5,053 bases of DNA, taken from contig BEIM01000297.1 of NCBI GenBank assembly GCA_002898995.1, positions 1-5,053 of the forward strand, written 5' to 3'. Position 1 is the stretch's first letter, and each line of letters opens with the position of its first letter. This document shows, in pieces, positions 1-5,053 of the stretch. Below the pieces are notes generated by a model, which saw only the letters and a program-made list of their open reading frames with translations, was not told the DNA's origin and made no database searches. Source of the DNA: a bacterium HR36. Its GTDB lineage: Bacteria; Planctomycetota; Planctomycetia; Gemmatales; HRBIN36. Both the position numbers and the translations under genes were made by a program.

Positions 1-969
1 CTAGAGTTCAAAAGCACTGGCGATCGGTTGCTGCGGGCGGGAAAGAACGGGGTGCTTTACGTTTACGACCTGGCGGAGTCCCCGAAGCATCGGCTCACCT
101 GCGAGTACGGCGAGCGAATGAGCCTGCTGGCGCAGGACGCGCTGGGTCACTATCTGGCTATTGCTGGCAGTGATCGGCAAATCGGTTTGTGGCATGTAGA
201 AGCGCGACAGCCAACTGGTTGGCGTTGGGCCCTGGGTGGCGTGCCGGTTAGCCTTGCCGTCAGCCAAGATGGAAGCAAATGGGCGGCCGGTTTGGAAAAT
301 GGCATGTTGTGTCTGGGCGATATGACCCGAGCCGACCAATCTCCGACGTGCTGGCCCGGGCATCGTGGTCCAGTAACCGCTTTGCAATTCGCCGACCAGG
401 GACGCGTGCTCCTGAGCGCGGGCGTTGACGGCCGATTGCTCGCTTGGGATACCAGTAAGTTCCGTGTCCTGAGTCGCCCCGTCGCCCACGCCGCTGCCGT
501 TTCCTTGCTAGTAGCTTTACCCGACAGTTCGCTGGCGTTCACGGGAAGTAAGGACTACAGCGGGGCGGTGTGCGATTGGGCATCGGGTCGGTGTCGGTTC
601 TTGACGCAACCAACGCGCCAGGAATGGCTTATGGCCAGATTCTCGCCGTGCGGTATGCTCCTGGCTACTGTCACCATCCCGGCCAATTTGGAGATCTGGC
701 ACGCCCCCAGCGGATACCGCCTGACCCCACCTTTGCCTCTGCCTGCTCCGCCTCGAGCCATCCAATGGCTTAGCCGAGAGGAATGTGCTGTGCTGTGCCA
801 AAATGGCGAGCTGTGCGTCTGGCGCTTGCCCGAACTCCCAGATGGAGACGCGAACACGCTTATGGCTCAATGGCAACAAATTTCAGGGTTGCAACTGATT
901 GGCGATACGGTCAGGCCCATAAACGTCGAACACTGGCAACATCTCTCCTGGCAACGCCAGCAGCCCTGA
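1..969 (+). CDS. WD40-repeat beta-propeller protein, C-terminal part (5' end outside window)
   Basis: The frame is open from base 1, so the real start lies to the left; the TTG at 28 is only an internal codon. The visible 322 residues show about seven degenerate WD40 blades, ending in strand-d motifs near residues 21-23 (VYD), 61-66 (IGLWHV), 101-107, 144-150 (GRLLAWD), 187-193, 230-235 (LEIWHA) and 269-276 (LCVWRL). The clearest full repeat is residues 118-154, with the GH-to-WD pattern (PGHRGPVTALQF, then SAGVDGRLLAWD). WD40 propellers are protein-binding scaffolds with no catalysis of their own. After the last blade comes a tail (about 276-315: ELPDGD, then a Trp-rich amphipathic stretch SGLQL...HWQHL). 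This resembles the end of many planctomycete proteins in which WD40 repeats follow a Ser/Thr kinase domain. A kinase upstream is therefore plausible but not visible. The stop is TGA at 967-969. The 418-base gap that follows argues against an operon with the transporter genes. Confidence 0.9.
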   Translation, partial: LEFKSTGDRLLRAGKNGVLYVYDLAESPKHRLTCEYGERMSLLAQDALGHYLAIAGSDRQIGLWHVEARQPTGWRWALGGVPVSLAVSQDGSKWAAGLENGMLCLGDMTRADQSPTCWPGHRGPVTALQFADQGRVLLSAGVDGRLLAWDTSKFRVLSRPVAHAAAVSLLVALPDSSLAFTGSKDYSGAVCDWASGRCRFLTQPTRQEWLMARFSPCGMLLATVTIPANLEIWHAPSGYRLTPPLPLPAPPRAIQWLSREECAVLCQNGELCVWRLPELPDGDANTLMAQWQQISGLQLIGDTVRPINVEHWQHLSWQRQQP

Positions 970-1177
970 CTGCACCCCGCAGAGCAAATGGCCAACAAAA
1001 TGGGAAACTTCTATCCGTAAATTCGGTTACCATGGTTCGGTAAAATTGCGGCACTTGCGCAAAACGATAAGGTAGTTGCCCTCCTTGCCAATTATAACCA
1101 GTCTCCAGGCTGACTGCTCTCACGTCTCCAGCGCAACGGTGCCGGCTTCAGACGCTTCCGGTTAGGGCCGAACACGC

Positions 1178-1203
1178 TTGAAATGCGTACCGTTTTATAT
1201 AAT
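1178..1203 (+). promoter_or_regulatory. putative sigma-70-type promoter for the adaptor gene
   Basis: A perfect -10 hexamer TATAAT lies at 1198-1203, in a local AT-rich patch (TTTTATATAAT) that stands out in a GC-rich region. A TTGAAA at 1178-1183 resembles a -35 box, but the spacer is only 14 bases, shorter than the usual 16-18. The hexamers at the proper distance (around 1174-1181) match poorly. If the -10 box is used, transcription would start near 1209-1211, giving a leader of about 178 bases before the GTG at 1388. The call rests mostly on the -10 match. Confidence 0.4.
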
Positions 1204-1223
1204 GCCAGATAATGATTCTGGCA
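1203..1223. promoter_or_regulatory. perfect 7+7 inverted repeat over the predicted transcription start (operator-like)
   Basis: TGCCAGA at 1203-1209 is the exact reverse complement of TCTGGCA at 1217-1223, with a 7-base AT-rich spacer (TAATGAT). The left arm begins at the last base of the TATAAT box and the predicted start of transcription falls in the spacer. A centre-to-centre arm distance of 14 bases and this position would suit a dimeric repressor. The GGCAC of the right arm is repeated just downstream (TGGCAC at 1219-1224 and 1228-1233). It could instead be a small hairpin at the 5' end of the transcript. No regulator gene is visible in the window. Confidence 0.4.
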
Positions 1224-1355
1224 CTGTGGCACAGCCAGCCCAACCTAGCCGGCGCTTGCGTAGTGATGAAACCCCGAAAATACGAACTACCGCAGCGCCT
1301 AGGCCTACCGGTCCTGGAATCTTTTGTAGGTAGCGAGGGCGGCAGCTGGACGATG

Positions 1356-1380
1356 CTACTCCGCAGAGCCGAGTAGGGAG
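1356..1380 (+). promoter_or_regulatory. ribosome binding site with a hairpin touching it
   Basis: GGGAG at 1376-1380 lies 7 bases before the GTG at 1388 and is the best Shine-Dalgarno match, so it supports that start. Immediately upstream, CTACTC (1356-1361) and GAGTAG (1371-1376) can form a 6-bp stem with a 9-base loop whose 3' arm ends on the first G of the site. A weaker alternative pairs CTCC (1359-1362) with GGAG (1377-1380). Confidence 0.45.
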
Positions 1381-1387
1381 CGCGAGC

Positions 1388-2785
1388 GTGAAAAAACTCC
1401 TGGCATTATTGCTGGTGCTGGCGGCAGTGCTTACTGGCGCTGCCTTCTGGTGGAGCCAGTCTCATAACAACTCGCAGCCCCAACCGCGGTGCGAGGTGGT
1501 TGACCGGGGTCCAATTGTGCAGCGGCTGGCGAGCGGCCAGGGTAAGTTTGTCCCCCGGCGAGTGATTCCTGTTGTGACCGATGTCCCTGCTGGCAAAATT
1601 GTGGCCATCCACCCGCACGCCGAACCAGGACGATTCGTCGAGGCCGGGCAATGGTTGGCGCGCCTCGACAGCACCCAGGCAGAGCTAACCGTCAAACGTA
1701 CCGAAGCCGAATTGGCCTCGGCTATGTGGGATTTGGAGCAGGCGCGGCTTCGTCTTACCGAGGTCGAAGCCAAAAAGAACGAAGCTGATGCCGCGGTTCG
1801 CTATGCCGAAAAGTATCTCGAGGCCGTTCGTAGCAATGGCAACACCGACCTGGAGAAAAAAGCGCAAGCGCAATTGGAGTTAGCCCGCCAGGCTCAGAAA
1901 GCCGCCGAAGTTGGTTTAAAAGCGGCGGAGGCGGCGGTGAACGCTGCCGAAAAGAAAGTCGAGGCTTACCGCGTGGGTCTCGAAGCAGCCCGGAAACAAC
2001 TCGACCTGTGCACCATCAAAGCTCCCGAAGCTGGCTACGTTCTGGAAAAGCGCATCGTGCCCGGTCAGTTGATCACCCCTCAGGCCGTTCCAGTGTTATT
2101 CCTGCTCACTCCCAAACTGGAAGACCTGGAGCTCAGCGTGCTTGTCAATGAAACGGACATTTTGAAGGTGAGCGAAGGCATGGAGGTGGAGTTTAGCGTG
2201 GATGCTTTTGCAGGGGAGAATCTGTTCTTTCGTGGTCGTGTCGAGCACATCAGTCTGACGCCCGCCCAGCCAGCTTTTTCAGGATTGCGAATGCCCGTAG
2301 GTTTGGCGGAAATGGGAAACATTTGGAGTTTGCTGAGTGGGTCGTCGAGTGGTCCGGTGAACTACGCGGTTACAGTGGGCGATTTCCAAGCGCCGCCGCC
2401 CAGAGCCGGCCGGTCGCGTGCGTTCAAACCCGGTATGACGGCCAACGTGGATTTCATCCGCCGAATAGTCGCCGAGCCTGTGCTGCGCATTCCCAACGAC
2501 GCCCTGCTGTTTCGGCCGCCTTCGCTCAAACATGATGTTGCCGAGCAAATCCGCGTTCAGGAGACCACCAGTCGCAAACCCGTCTGGGTCTGGGTAGGCA
2601 ACGGACACAGGGGACACATGGAAATGAAATGGGTCACGATCCGCCCCGAAGCCACGGACGGGCGATATACGCAGGTGGTCGAACCCAGCGAGTTACAAGA
2701 AGGCATGCAGGTGGTGGTGGAAATTCCCCCGCCGCCACAAAAACGCGGCATCTTTGAAACGCCCGTACGCATAGGCCCGAACTGA
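1388..2785 (+). CDS. HlyD/MacA-family periplasmic adaptor (membrane fusion protein)
   Basis: This 465-residue protein would link an inner-membrane transporter to an outer-membrane channel. Residues 1-23 are a signal/anchor segment (MKK, then a Leu/Ala-rich stretch) with no lipobox, so it is probably membrane-anchored. The first half of a lipoyl/biotinyl-like domain covers about 60-95 (AEPGRFVEAGQWLARLD). An Ala/Glu/Lys-rich coiled-coil hairpin spans about 97-207, and the second lipoyl half is at 209-229 (TIKAPEAGYV...VPGQLI). A beta-barrel follows (about 245-357, with FKPGMTANV at 346-354), then a membrane-proximal region (RIPNDAL at 367-373). The barrel carries a Gly/Ser/Leu-rich insertion at about 292-322 and a Pro/Arg-rich stretch at 334-344. 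The tail is Pro-rich (IPPPP at 446-450). The GTG start is supported by an SD site; the same frame has a TAG at 1331-1333 and no ATG/GTG/TTG between. The ABC ATPase and permease genes downstream make a MacA-type role likelier than an RND partner. Confidence 0.9.
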   Translation: MKKLLALLLVLAAVLTGAAFWWSQSHNNSQPQPRCEVVDRGPIVQRLASGQGKFVPRRVIPVVTDVPAGKIVAIHPHAEPGRFVEAGQWLARLDSTQAELTVKRTEAELASAMWDLEQARLRLTEVEAKKNEADAAVRYAEKYLEAVRSNGNTDLEKKAQAQLELARQAQKAAEVGLKAAEAAVNAAEKKVEAYRVGLEAARKQLDLCTIKAPEAGYVLEKRIVPGQLITPQAVPVLFLLTPKLEDLELSVLVNETDILKVSEGMEVEFSVDAFAGENLFFRGRVEHISLTPAQPAFSGLRMPVGLAEMGNIWSLLSGSSSGPVNYAVTVGDFQAPPPRAGRSRAFKPGMTANVDFIRRIVAEPVLRIPNDALLFRPPSLKHDVAEQIRVQETTSRKPVWVWVGNGHRGHMEMKWVTIRPEATDGRYTQVVEPSELQEGMQVVVEIPPPPQKRGIFETPVRIGPN

Positions 2786-2853
2786 GCACTGCGACTTACA
2801 CGGCACCGCTCCGGCAAGCAGTAGCAGCGGTGGCCACCAACTCGCCGTAGTCC

Positions 2854-2872
2854 TGTACCCATAATGGGCACA
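2854..2872. repeat. 19-base inverted repeat, one mismatch
   Basis: TGT-A-CCCAT is mirrored by ATGGG-C-ACA around a central A at 2863. Only the pair 2857/2869 (A against C) fails to match. The one-base centre makes it a poor RNA hairpin loop but a reasonable protein-binding dyad. It lies 62 bases before the ATPase start, with no clear promoter next to it. Confidence 0.4.
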
Positions 2873-2879
2873 CCGCAAT

Positions 2880-2894
2880 GCTGCTAACAGCAGC
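2880..2894 (+). repeat. 6-bp perfect hairpin with 3-base loop
   Basis: GCTGCT (2880-2885) and AGCAGC (2889-2894) flank AAC. A T-G wobble at 2879/2895 could extend the stem by one pair. No T-run follows, so it is not a standard terminator. It lies 39 bases before the ATPase start codon. Confidence 0.4.
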
Positions 2895-2910
2895 GCTGGA
2901 TGCACAGCTC

Positions 2911-2924
2911 CTCCCCATCGGGAG
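2911..2924 (+). promoter_or_regulatory. ribosome binding site of the ATPase gene inside a hairpin
   Basis: GGGAG at 2920-2924 is 9 bases before the ATG at 2934 and is the only good SD match. It can pair completely with CTCCC at 2911-2915 across a 4-base loop (CATC). A competing stem uses GCTCC (2907-2911) with GGAGC (2921-2925). Either fold would hide the site from the ribosome, unless the upstream gene's ribosomes or another factor open it. Confidence 0.4.
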
Positions 2925-2933
2925 CCGAATGGC

Positions 2934-3755
2934 ATGAGCGATGAGCGTGACCGCCAACCCCTGATTGTCCTCGAAGATGTGCATAAGGTGTACGCTACCG
3001 GGGCGGTACCGGTGCAGGCGTTGCGGGGAATCAATCTGGAAATATTGCCTGGCGAGTTCGTGGCCATCATGGGTGCCAGCGGTTCGGGTAAGTCCACGCT
3101 CATGAACATCATGGGATGTCTTGATCGCCCTAGCGGTGGCGTGTACCGCTTCGATGGCCAGGACGTGAGTCGGCTCGACCGGAATCAGCTGGCACATATC
3201 CGGAATCGCAAGATCGGGTTCGTTTTCCAGGGTTTCAACCTGTTGAAACGCCAGACAGCGCTGGAAAATGTCGAGTTACCGCTGATTTATGCGGGGGTGC
3301 CTGCACGGCAACGCCGCCAGCGCGCCTGGGAGATGTTGCGTCTGGTCGGCCTGGAGGATCGGGCCCACCACCTGCCCAATCAGCTCTCGGGCGGTCAGCA
3401 ACAACGTGTGGCCATCGCCCGCGCCTTGATCAATCAGCCCCAGGTCCTTCTCGCCGACGAACCCACGGGTAACCTCGACAGCCGCACCAGTGAGGAAATC
3501 CTGGCGGAGTTTCAGCGCTTGAACCAGGAATTCCATCAGACCATCGTCCTGGTGACGCACGAGCCCGACATTGCCGCTCACGCCAGCCGCATTATCCTGA
3601 TGCGCGATGGCCGTATTGCTAACGATAAGCCCAATCCGCGTCCGCGCATTGCCCGCAGTATCCTGGCTCGCAACGAGCCCAGTATCGAGGATTCGGGATT
3701 ATCTATCGCGGTCGCCTCAGGAGCGGATGACGCCGAAAGAAGCCCGGGGGACTGA
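2934..3755 (+). CDS. MacB/LolD-type ABC transporter ATP-binding protein
   Basis: This 273-residue cytoplasmic ATPase would power the permease encoded next to it. All catalytic motifs are intact: Walker A GASGSGKST (47-55), Q-loop Gln99 (FVFQGFN), ABC signature LSGGQQQR (151-158), Walker B VLLADEP with Glu176, D-loop GNLD (179-182) and H-loop His209 (VTHEPD). The stretch MNIMGCLDRPSGG after Walker A (57-69) and ADEPTGNLDSRTS are typical of the MacB/LolD/FtsE group of ABC proteins. The core ends near residue 228. The last ~45 residues are Arg/Pro- then Ser/Asp-rich, match nothing I recognise and are longer than in a minimal LolD-type subunit of about 220-235 residues. The ATG start has an SD site, and no alternative start lies between it and the in-frame TAA at 2862-2864. 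In E. coli MacB this domain is fused to the permease; here it is a separate gene, as in many other bacteria. The substrate cannot be read from the sequence. Confidence 0.95.
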   Translation: MSDERDRQPLIVLEDVHKVYATGAVPVQALRGINLEILPGEFVAIMGASGSGKSTLMNIMGCLDRPSGGVYRFDGQDVSRLDRNQLAHIRNRKIGFVFQGFNLLKRQTALENVELPLIYAGVPARQRRQRAWEMLRLVGLEDRAHHLPNQLSGGQQQRVAIARALINQPQVLLADEPTGNLDSRTSEEILAEFQRLNQEFHQTIVLVTHEPDIAAHASRIILMRDGRIANDKPNPRPRIARSILARNEPSIEDSGLSIAVASGADDAERSPGD

Positions 3756-3840
3756 CGCCCACAGCATATAATTCGGTCTTCTTATTCGGCTTGCGAGGTT
3801 CGGCCGACCCTTTATCGCATCAACGACAACACGGCTGACT
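3756..3840. other. 85-base gap between ATPase and permease genes
   Basis: The gap contains three TTCGG copies (3772-3776, 3785-3789 and 3799-3803), the first two inside a near-repeat ATTCGG(T)CTT, and a TATAAT at 3767-3772. TCGGC (3786-3790) can pair with GCCGA (3803-3807). No good SD site precedes the ATG at 3841. The distance and lack of overlap mean direct stop-start coupling of the two genes is not evident. Confidence 0.5.
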
Positions 3841-5053
3841 ATGAGTCTCGCCAGTGCAATTCGCATTGCCATTGACGCTCTGCTGGTCAACAAGGGGCGA
3901 TCTCTGCTGACCAGCCTGGGCATCGTCATTGGCATTGCCGCTGTTATCGCGATGGTCGCCGCCGGTACCGGCGCCCGCGAAAAGCTCGATGAACGCCTCA
4001 GCAGCGTCGGCAAAACGTTGATTCTGGTGCGTGCCACTACCCGCAGTTCAGTGGGCTTGATGACCATGGCCCAGCCTTTTTCACCGCAGGACGTTCAAGC
4101 CCTGCGCGACGACTCGCGGTTGCGGGCCATGCTTGTCGGTATCTCCGAGTCGCAGTTTGAACTCGTAACCGTATCCACACCGACCGCTTCCTGCCACACC
4201 ACCGCGACCGGCGGCACTCCAGAAATCAAAGATATTCGCGGCTGGCGTCTCGCCACCGGCCGGTTTTATACCGATGCCGACGTCAAGAAAGCTGCTACCG
4301 TCTGCATCCTCGGCGACACCGTCCGCAAGAAACTTTTTCCCACCTCTAACCCGGTTGGCCAGACCGTTCGCGTTCAGGGTACTAGCTTGCAGGTCATTGG
4401 CGTCATGGCTCCCAAGGGTCGGGCTCCTACCGGTGCCGACCAGGACGACCAGATTTTCATTCCGATTACTACCCTGCAGGAGAAAATCGCCCACCGGCGC
4501 AATATCAGCGTCATTGTCACTGCCGCCCGCGATCCCGCATATTTGGCTGCTGCCGAACAGCGCATCCGCGAAATCCTTCGTCAAACCCGACATATCCGTC
4601 CTGGTATGGAAGAAGATTTCGAGGTGACCAGCGTCCAGGAGATGGCGCAGCTGGCGGTATTCCTGACGGCGACGCTCAATGTACTGATTGTCATAATTGC
4701 TTCCATTTCGCTGGTGGTAGGTGGGATCGGCATTATGAACATCATGCTGGTCTCGGTTACCGAGCGTACCCGGGAAATCGGCATTCGCATGGCCGTTGGT
4801 GCTCGCCCCGCGGATATTCGCAATCAGTTTCTGATCGAGGCCGTGGTGCTGGCTTTGATGGGCGGCTTGGTCGGCGTACTCGTGGGGATTGGCTTGGCCT
4901 TATTGCTCGGATGGCTGCTCAATTGGCCAGTTTACATTTCTCCTTTCGCGGTCGCTCTGGCTTTTGGCGTCTCGGCTGCCGTTGGCGTTTTCTTCGGCTA
5001 CTATCCTGCGGCCAAAGCCTCACGCCTCGACCCTATCGAAGCCTTGCGCTACG
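3841..5053 (+). CDS. MacB-type ABC transporter permease (3' end just outside window)
   Basis: The 404 visible residues read through without a stop to the window edge. The layout is that of a stand-alone MacB permease. A first membrane helix lies at about 21-42 (SLLTSLGIVIGIAAVIAMVA). A periplasmic core domain (MacB_PCD-like) runs from about 45 to 270. The FtsX-like unit follows: a helix at about 276-305 (with GGIGIMNIMLVSVTERTREI and then GIRMAVGAR, the typical cytoplasmic coupling region), a helix at about 332-360 and a last helix at about 367-388. The end PAAKASRLDPIEALRY is the family's usual C-terminus, normally followed by one or a few residues, so almost nothing is missing. This family moves little or no substrate across the membrane itself; it transmits ATP-driven motion to the periplasm, expelling peptides, macrolides, lipoproteins or toxins through the adaptor and channel. 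The ATG is the first possible start after the in-frame TAA at 3769-3771; it lacks a clear SD site. Confidence 0.94.
   Translation, partial: MSLASAIRIAIDALLVNKGRSLLTSLGIVIGIAAVIAMVAAGTGAREKLDERLSSVGKTLILVRATTRSSVGLMTMAQPFSPQDVQALRDDSRLRAMLVGISESQFELVTVSTPTASCHTTATGGTPEIKDIRGWRLATGRFYTDADVKKAATVCILGDTVRKKLFPTSNPVGQTVRVQGTSLQVIGVMAPKGRAPTGADQDDQIFIPITTLQEKIAHRRNISVIVTAARDPAYLAAAEQRIREILRQTRHIRPGMEEDFEVTSVQEMAQLAVFLTATLNVLIVIIASISLVVGGIGIMNIMLVSVTERTREIGIRMAVGARPADIRNQFLIEAVVLALMGGLVGVLVGIGLALLLGWLLNWPVYISPFAVALAFGVSAAVGVFFGYYPAAKASRLDPIEALRY

Larger units (their letters stand above)
970..1387. other. 418-base non-coding gap between WD40 gene and transporter cassette
   Basis: No ORF here has a ribosome binding site or a recognisable product. 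No tRNA-like cloverleaf and no GC stem followed by a T-run after the WD40 stop is visible; the nearest is a 4-bp CTGC/GCAG stem with no T-tract. The left half (970-1170) holds only minor repeats: two TTCGG copies (1022-1026 and 1036-1040) and the palindromes ACCATGGT (1030-1037) and TTGCGCAA (1055-1062). The right half holds the putative promoter, the inverted repeat and the leader hairpin listed separately. CTACCG occurs at 1287-1292 and 1305-1310, with a reverse-complement partner GTAGGTAG at 1326-1333, so the leader could fold. Confidence 0.75.
2786..2933. other. palindrome-rich gap between adaptor and ATPase genes
   Basis: No coding sequence is supported here. The gap holds a perfect 10-base palindrome GGTGGCCACC (2829-2838), a 19-base inverted repeat with one mismatched pair (2854-2872) and a tight GCTGCT-AAC-AGCAGC hairpin (2880-2894). 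A hairpin at the next ribosome binding site follows. None has a T-run, so none looks like a full intrinsic terminator. They could be RNA structures processed or read through within an operon. No clear promoter is visible. Confidence 0.6.

Noticed and set aside
966..985. CTGC/GCAG stem after the WD40 stop as a terminator
   Set aside because: The stem is only 4 bp and no T-run follows, so it does not meet the pattern of an intrinsic terminator.
1091..1096. Minus-strand TATAAT (ATTATA on the + strand), possible divergent promoter
   Set aside because: No matching -35 box was recognised, and no minus-strand gene lies downstream; the WD40 gene there is on the + strand.
911..1123. 70-residue minus-strand ORF spanning the WD40 gene end and the gap
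   Set aside because: It overlaps the well-supported WD40 tail, has no recognisable domain, and its composition looks like an antisense shadow.
1298..1312. Three adjoining 6-base palindromes (CCTAGG, AGGCCT, ACCGGT) resembling a cloning polylinker
   Set aside because: The flanks look like natural sequence and no vector sequence is recognisable. A chance cluster is the simpler explanation.
1202..1333. A 43-codon + strand ORF (starting MPDNDSG) in frame with the adaptor gene and ending at TAG 1331-1333
   Set aside because: It has no ribosome binding site, its ATG overlaps the putative -10 box, and the product is a Pro/Arg/Thr-rich sequence with no recognisable family. Most likely chance; it could be an N-terminal extension only if the TAG were an error, which nothing supports.
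3767..3772. TATAAT 69 bases before the permease start
   Set aside because: The sequence at the -35 position is GC-rich (around CCCGGGG) with no match, and the gene sits inside a likely operon. A weak internal promoter cannot be excluded.
4081..4593. 170-residue minus-strand ORF with Gly/Asp-rich product
   Set aside because: It lies wholly antisense to the periplasmic domain of the permease, whose reading frame is continuous and matches a known family.

Overview
The window looks like a piece of a Planctomycetota chromosome. This is an inference from memory, not a search. The evidence is a WD40-repeat protein at the left edge whose last ~45 residues resemble the tail I recall from planctomycete WD40/kinase proteins, a moderately GC-rich composition, large gaps between genes of the same strand, and a split (not fused) MacB-type transporter. 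All four supported genes are on the + strand.

Layout: (1) 1-969 is the 3' end of a WD40 beta-propeller gene that enters from the left. (2) 970-1387 is a 418-base non-coding gap. It holds a perfect TATAAT box, a 7+7 inverted repeat over the predicted transcription start, and a small hairpin at the ribosome binding site. (3) 1388-2785 encodes a membrane-anchored HlyD/MacA-type periplasmic adaptor with a long coiled-coil hairpin. (4) 2786-2933 is a 148-base gap rich in short palindromes. (5) 2934-3755 encodes a MacB/LolD-type ABC ATPase with all its motifs intact. (6) 3756-3840 is an 85-base gap. (7) 3841 to the right edge encodes a MacB-type permease. It breaks off in what is probably the last or next-to-last codon.

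The adaptor, ATPase and permease form a coherent cassette. The permease and ATPase would make a mechanotransmission-type ABC transporter in the inner membrane, and the adaptor would link it to an outer-membrane channel. No TolC-like gene lies inside the window, so the outer-membrane partner and the substrate are unknown. The WD40 gene is probably a separate transcription unit.

I found no tRNA, rRNA, CRISPR array, insertion sequence or convincing intrinsic terminator. I do not see an obviously new system. The points most worth a second look are the operator-like repeat at the promoter, hairpins at the ribosome binding sites of both the adaptor and the ATPase, a loop-like insertion in the adaptor, and a variable tail on the ATPase.
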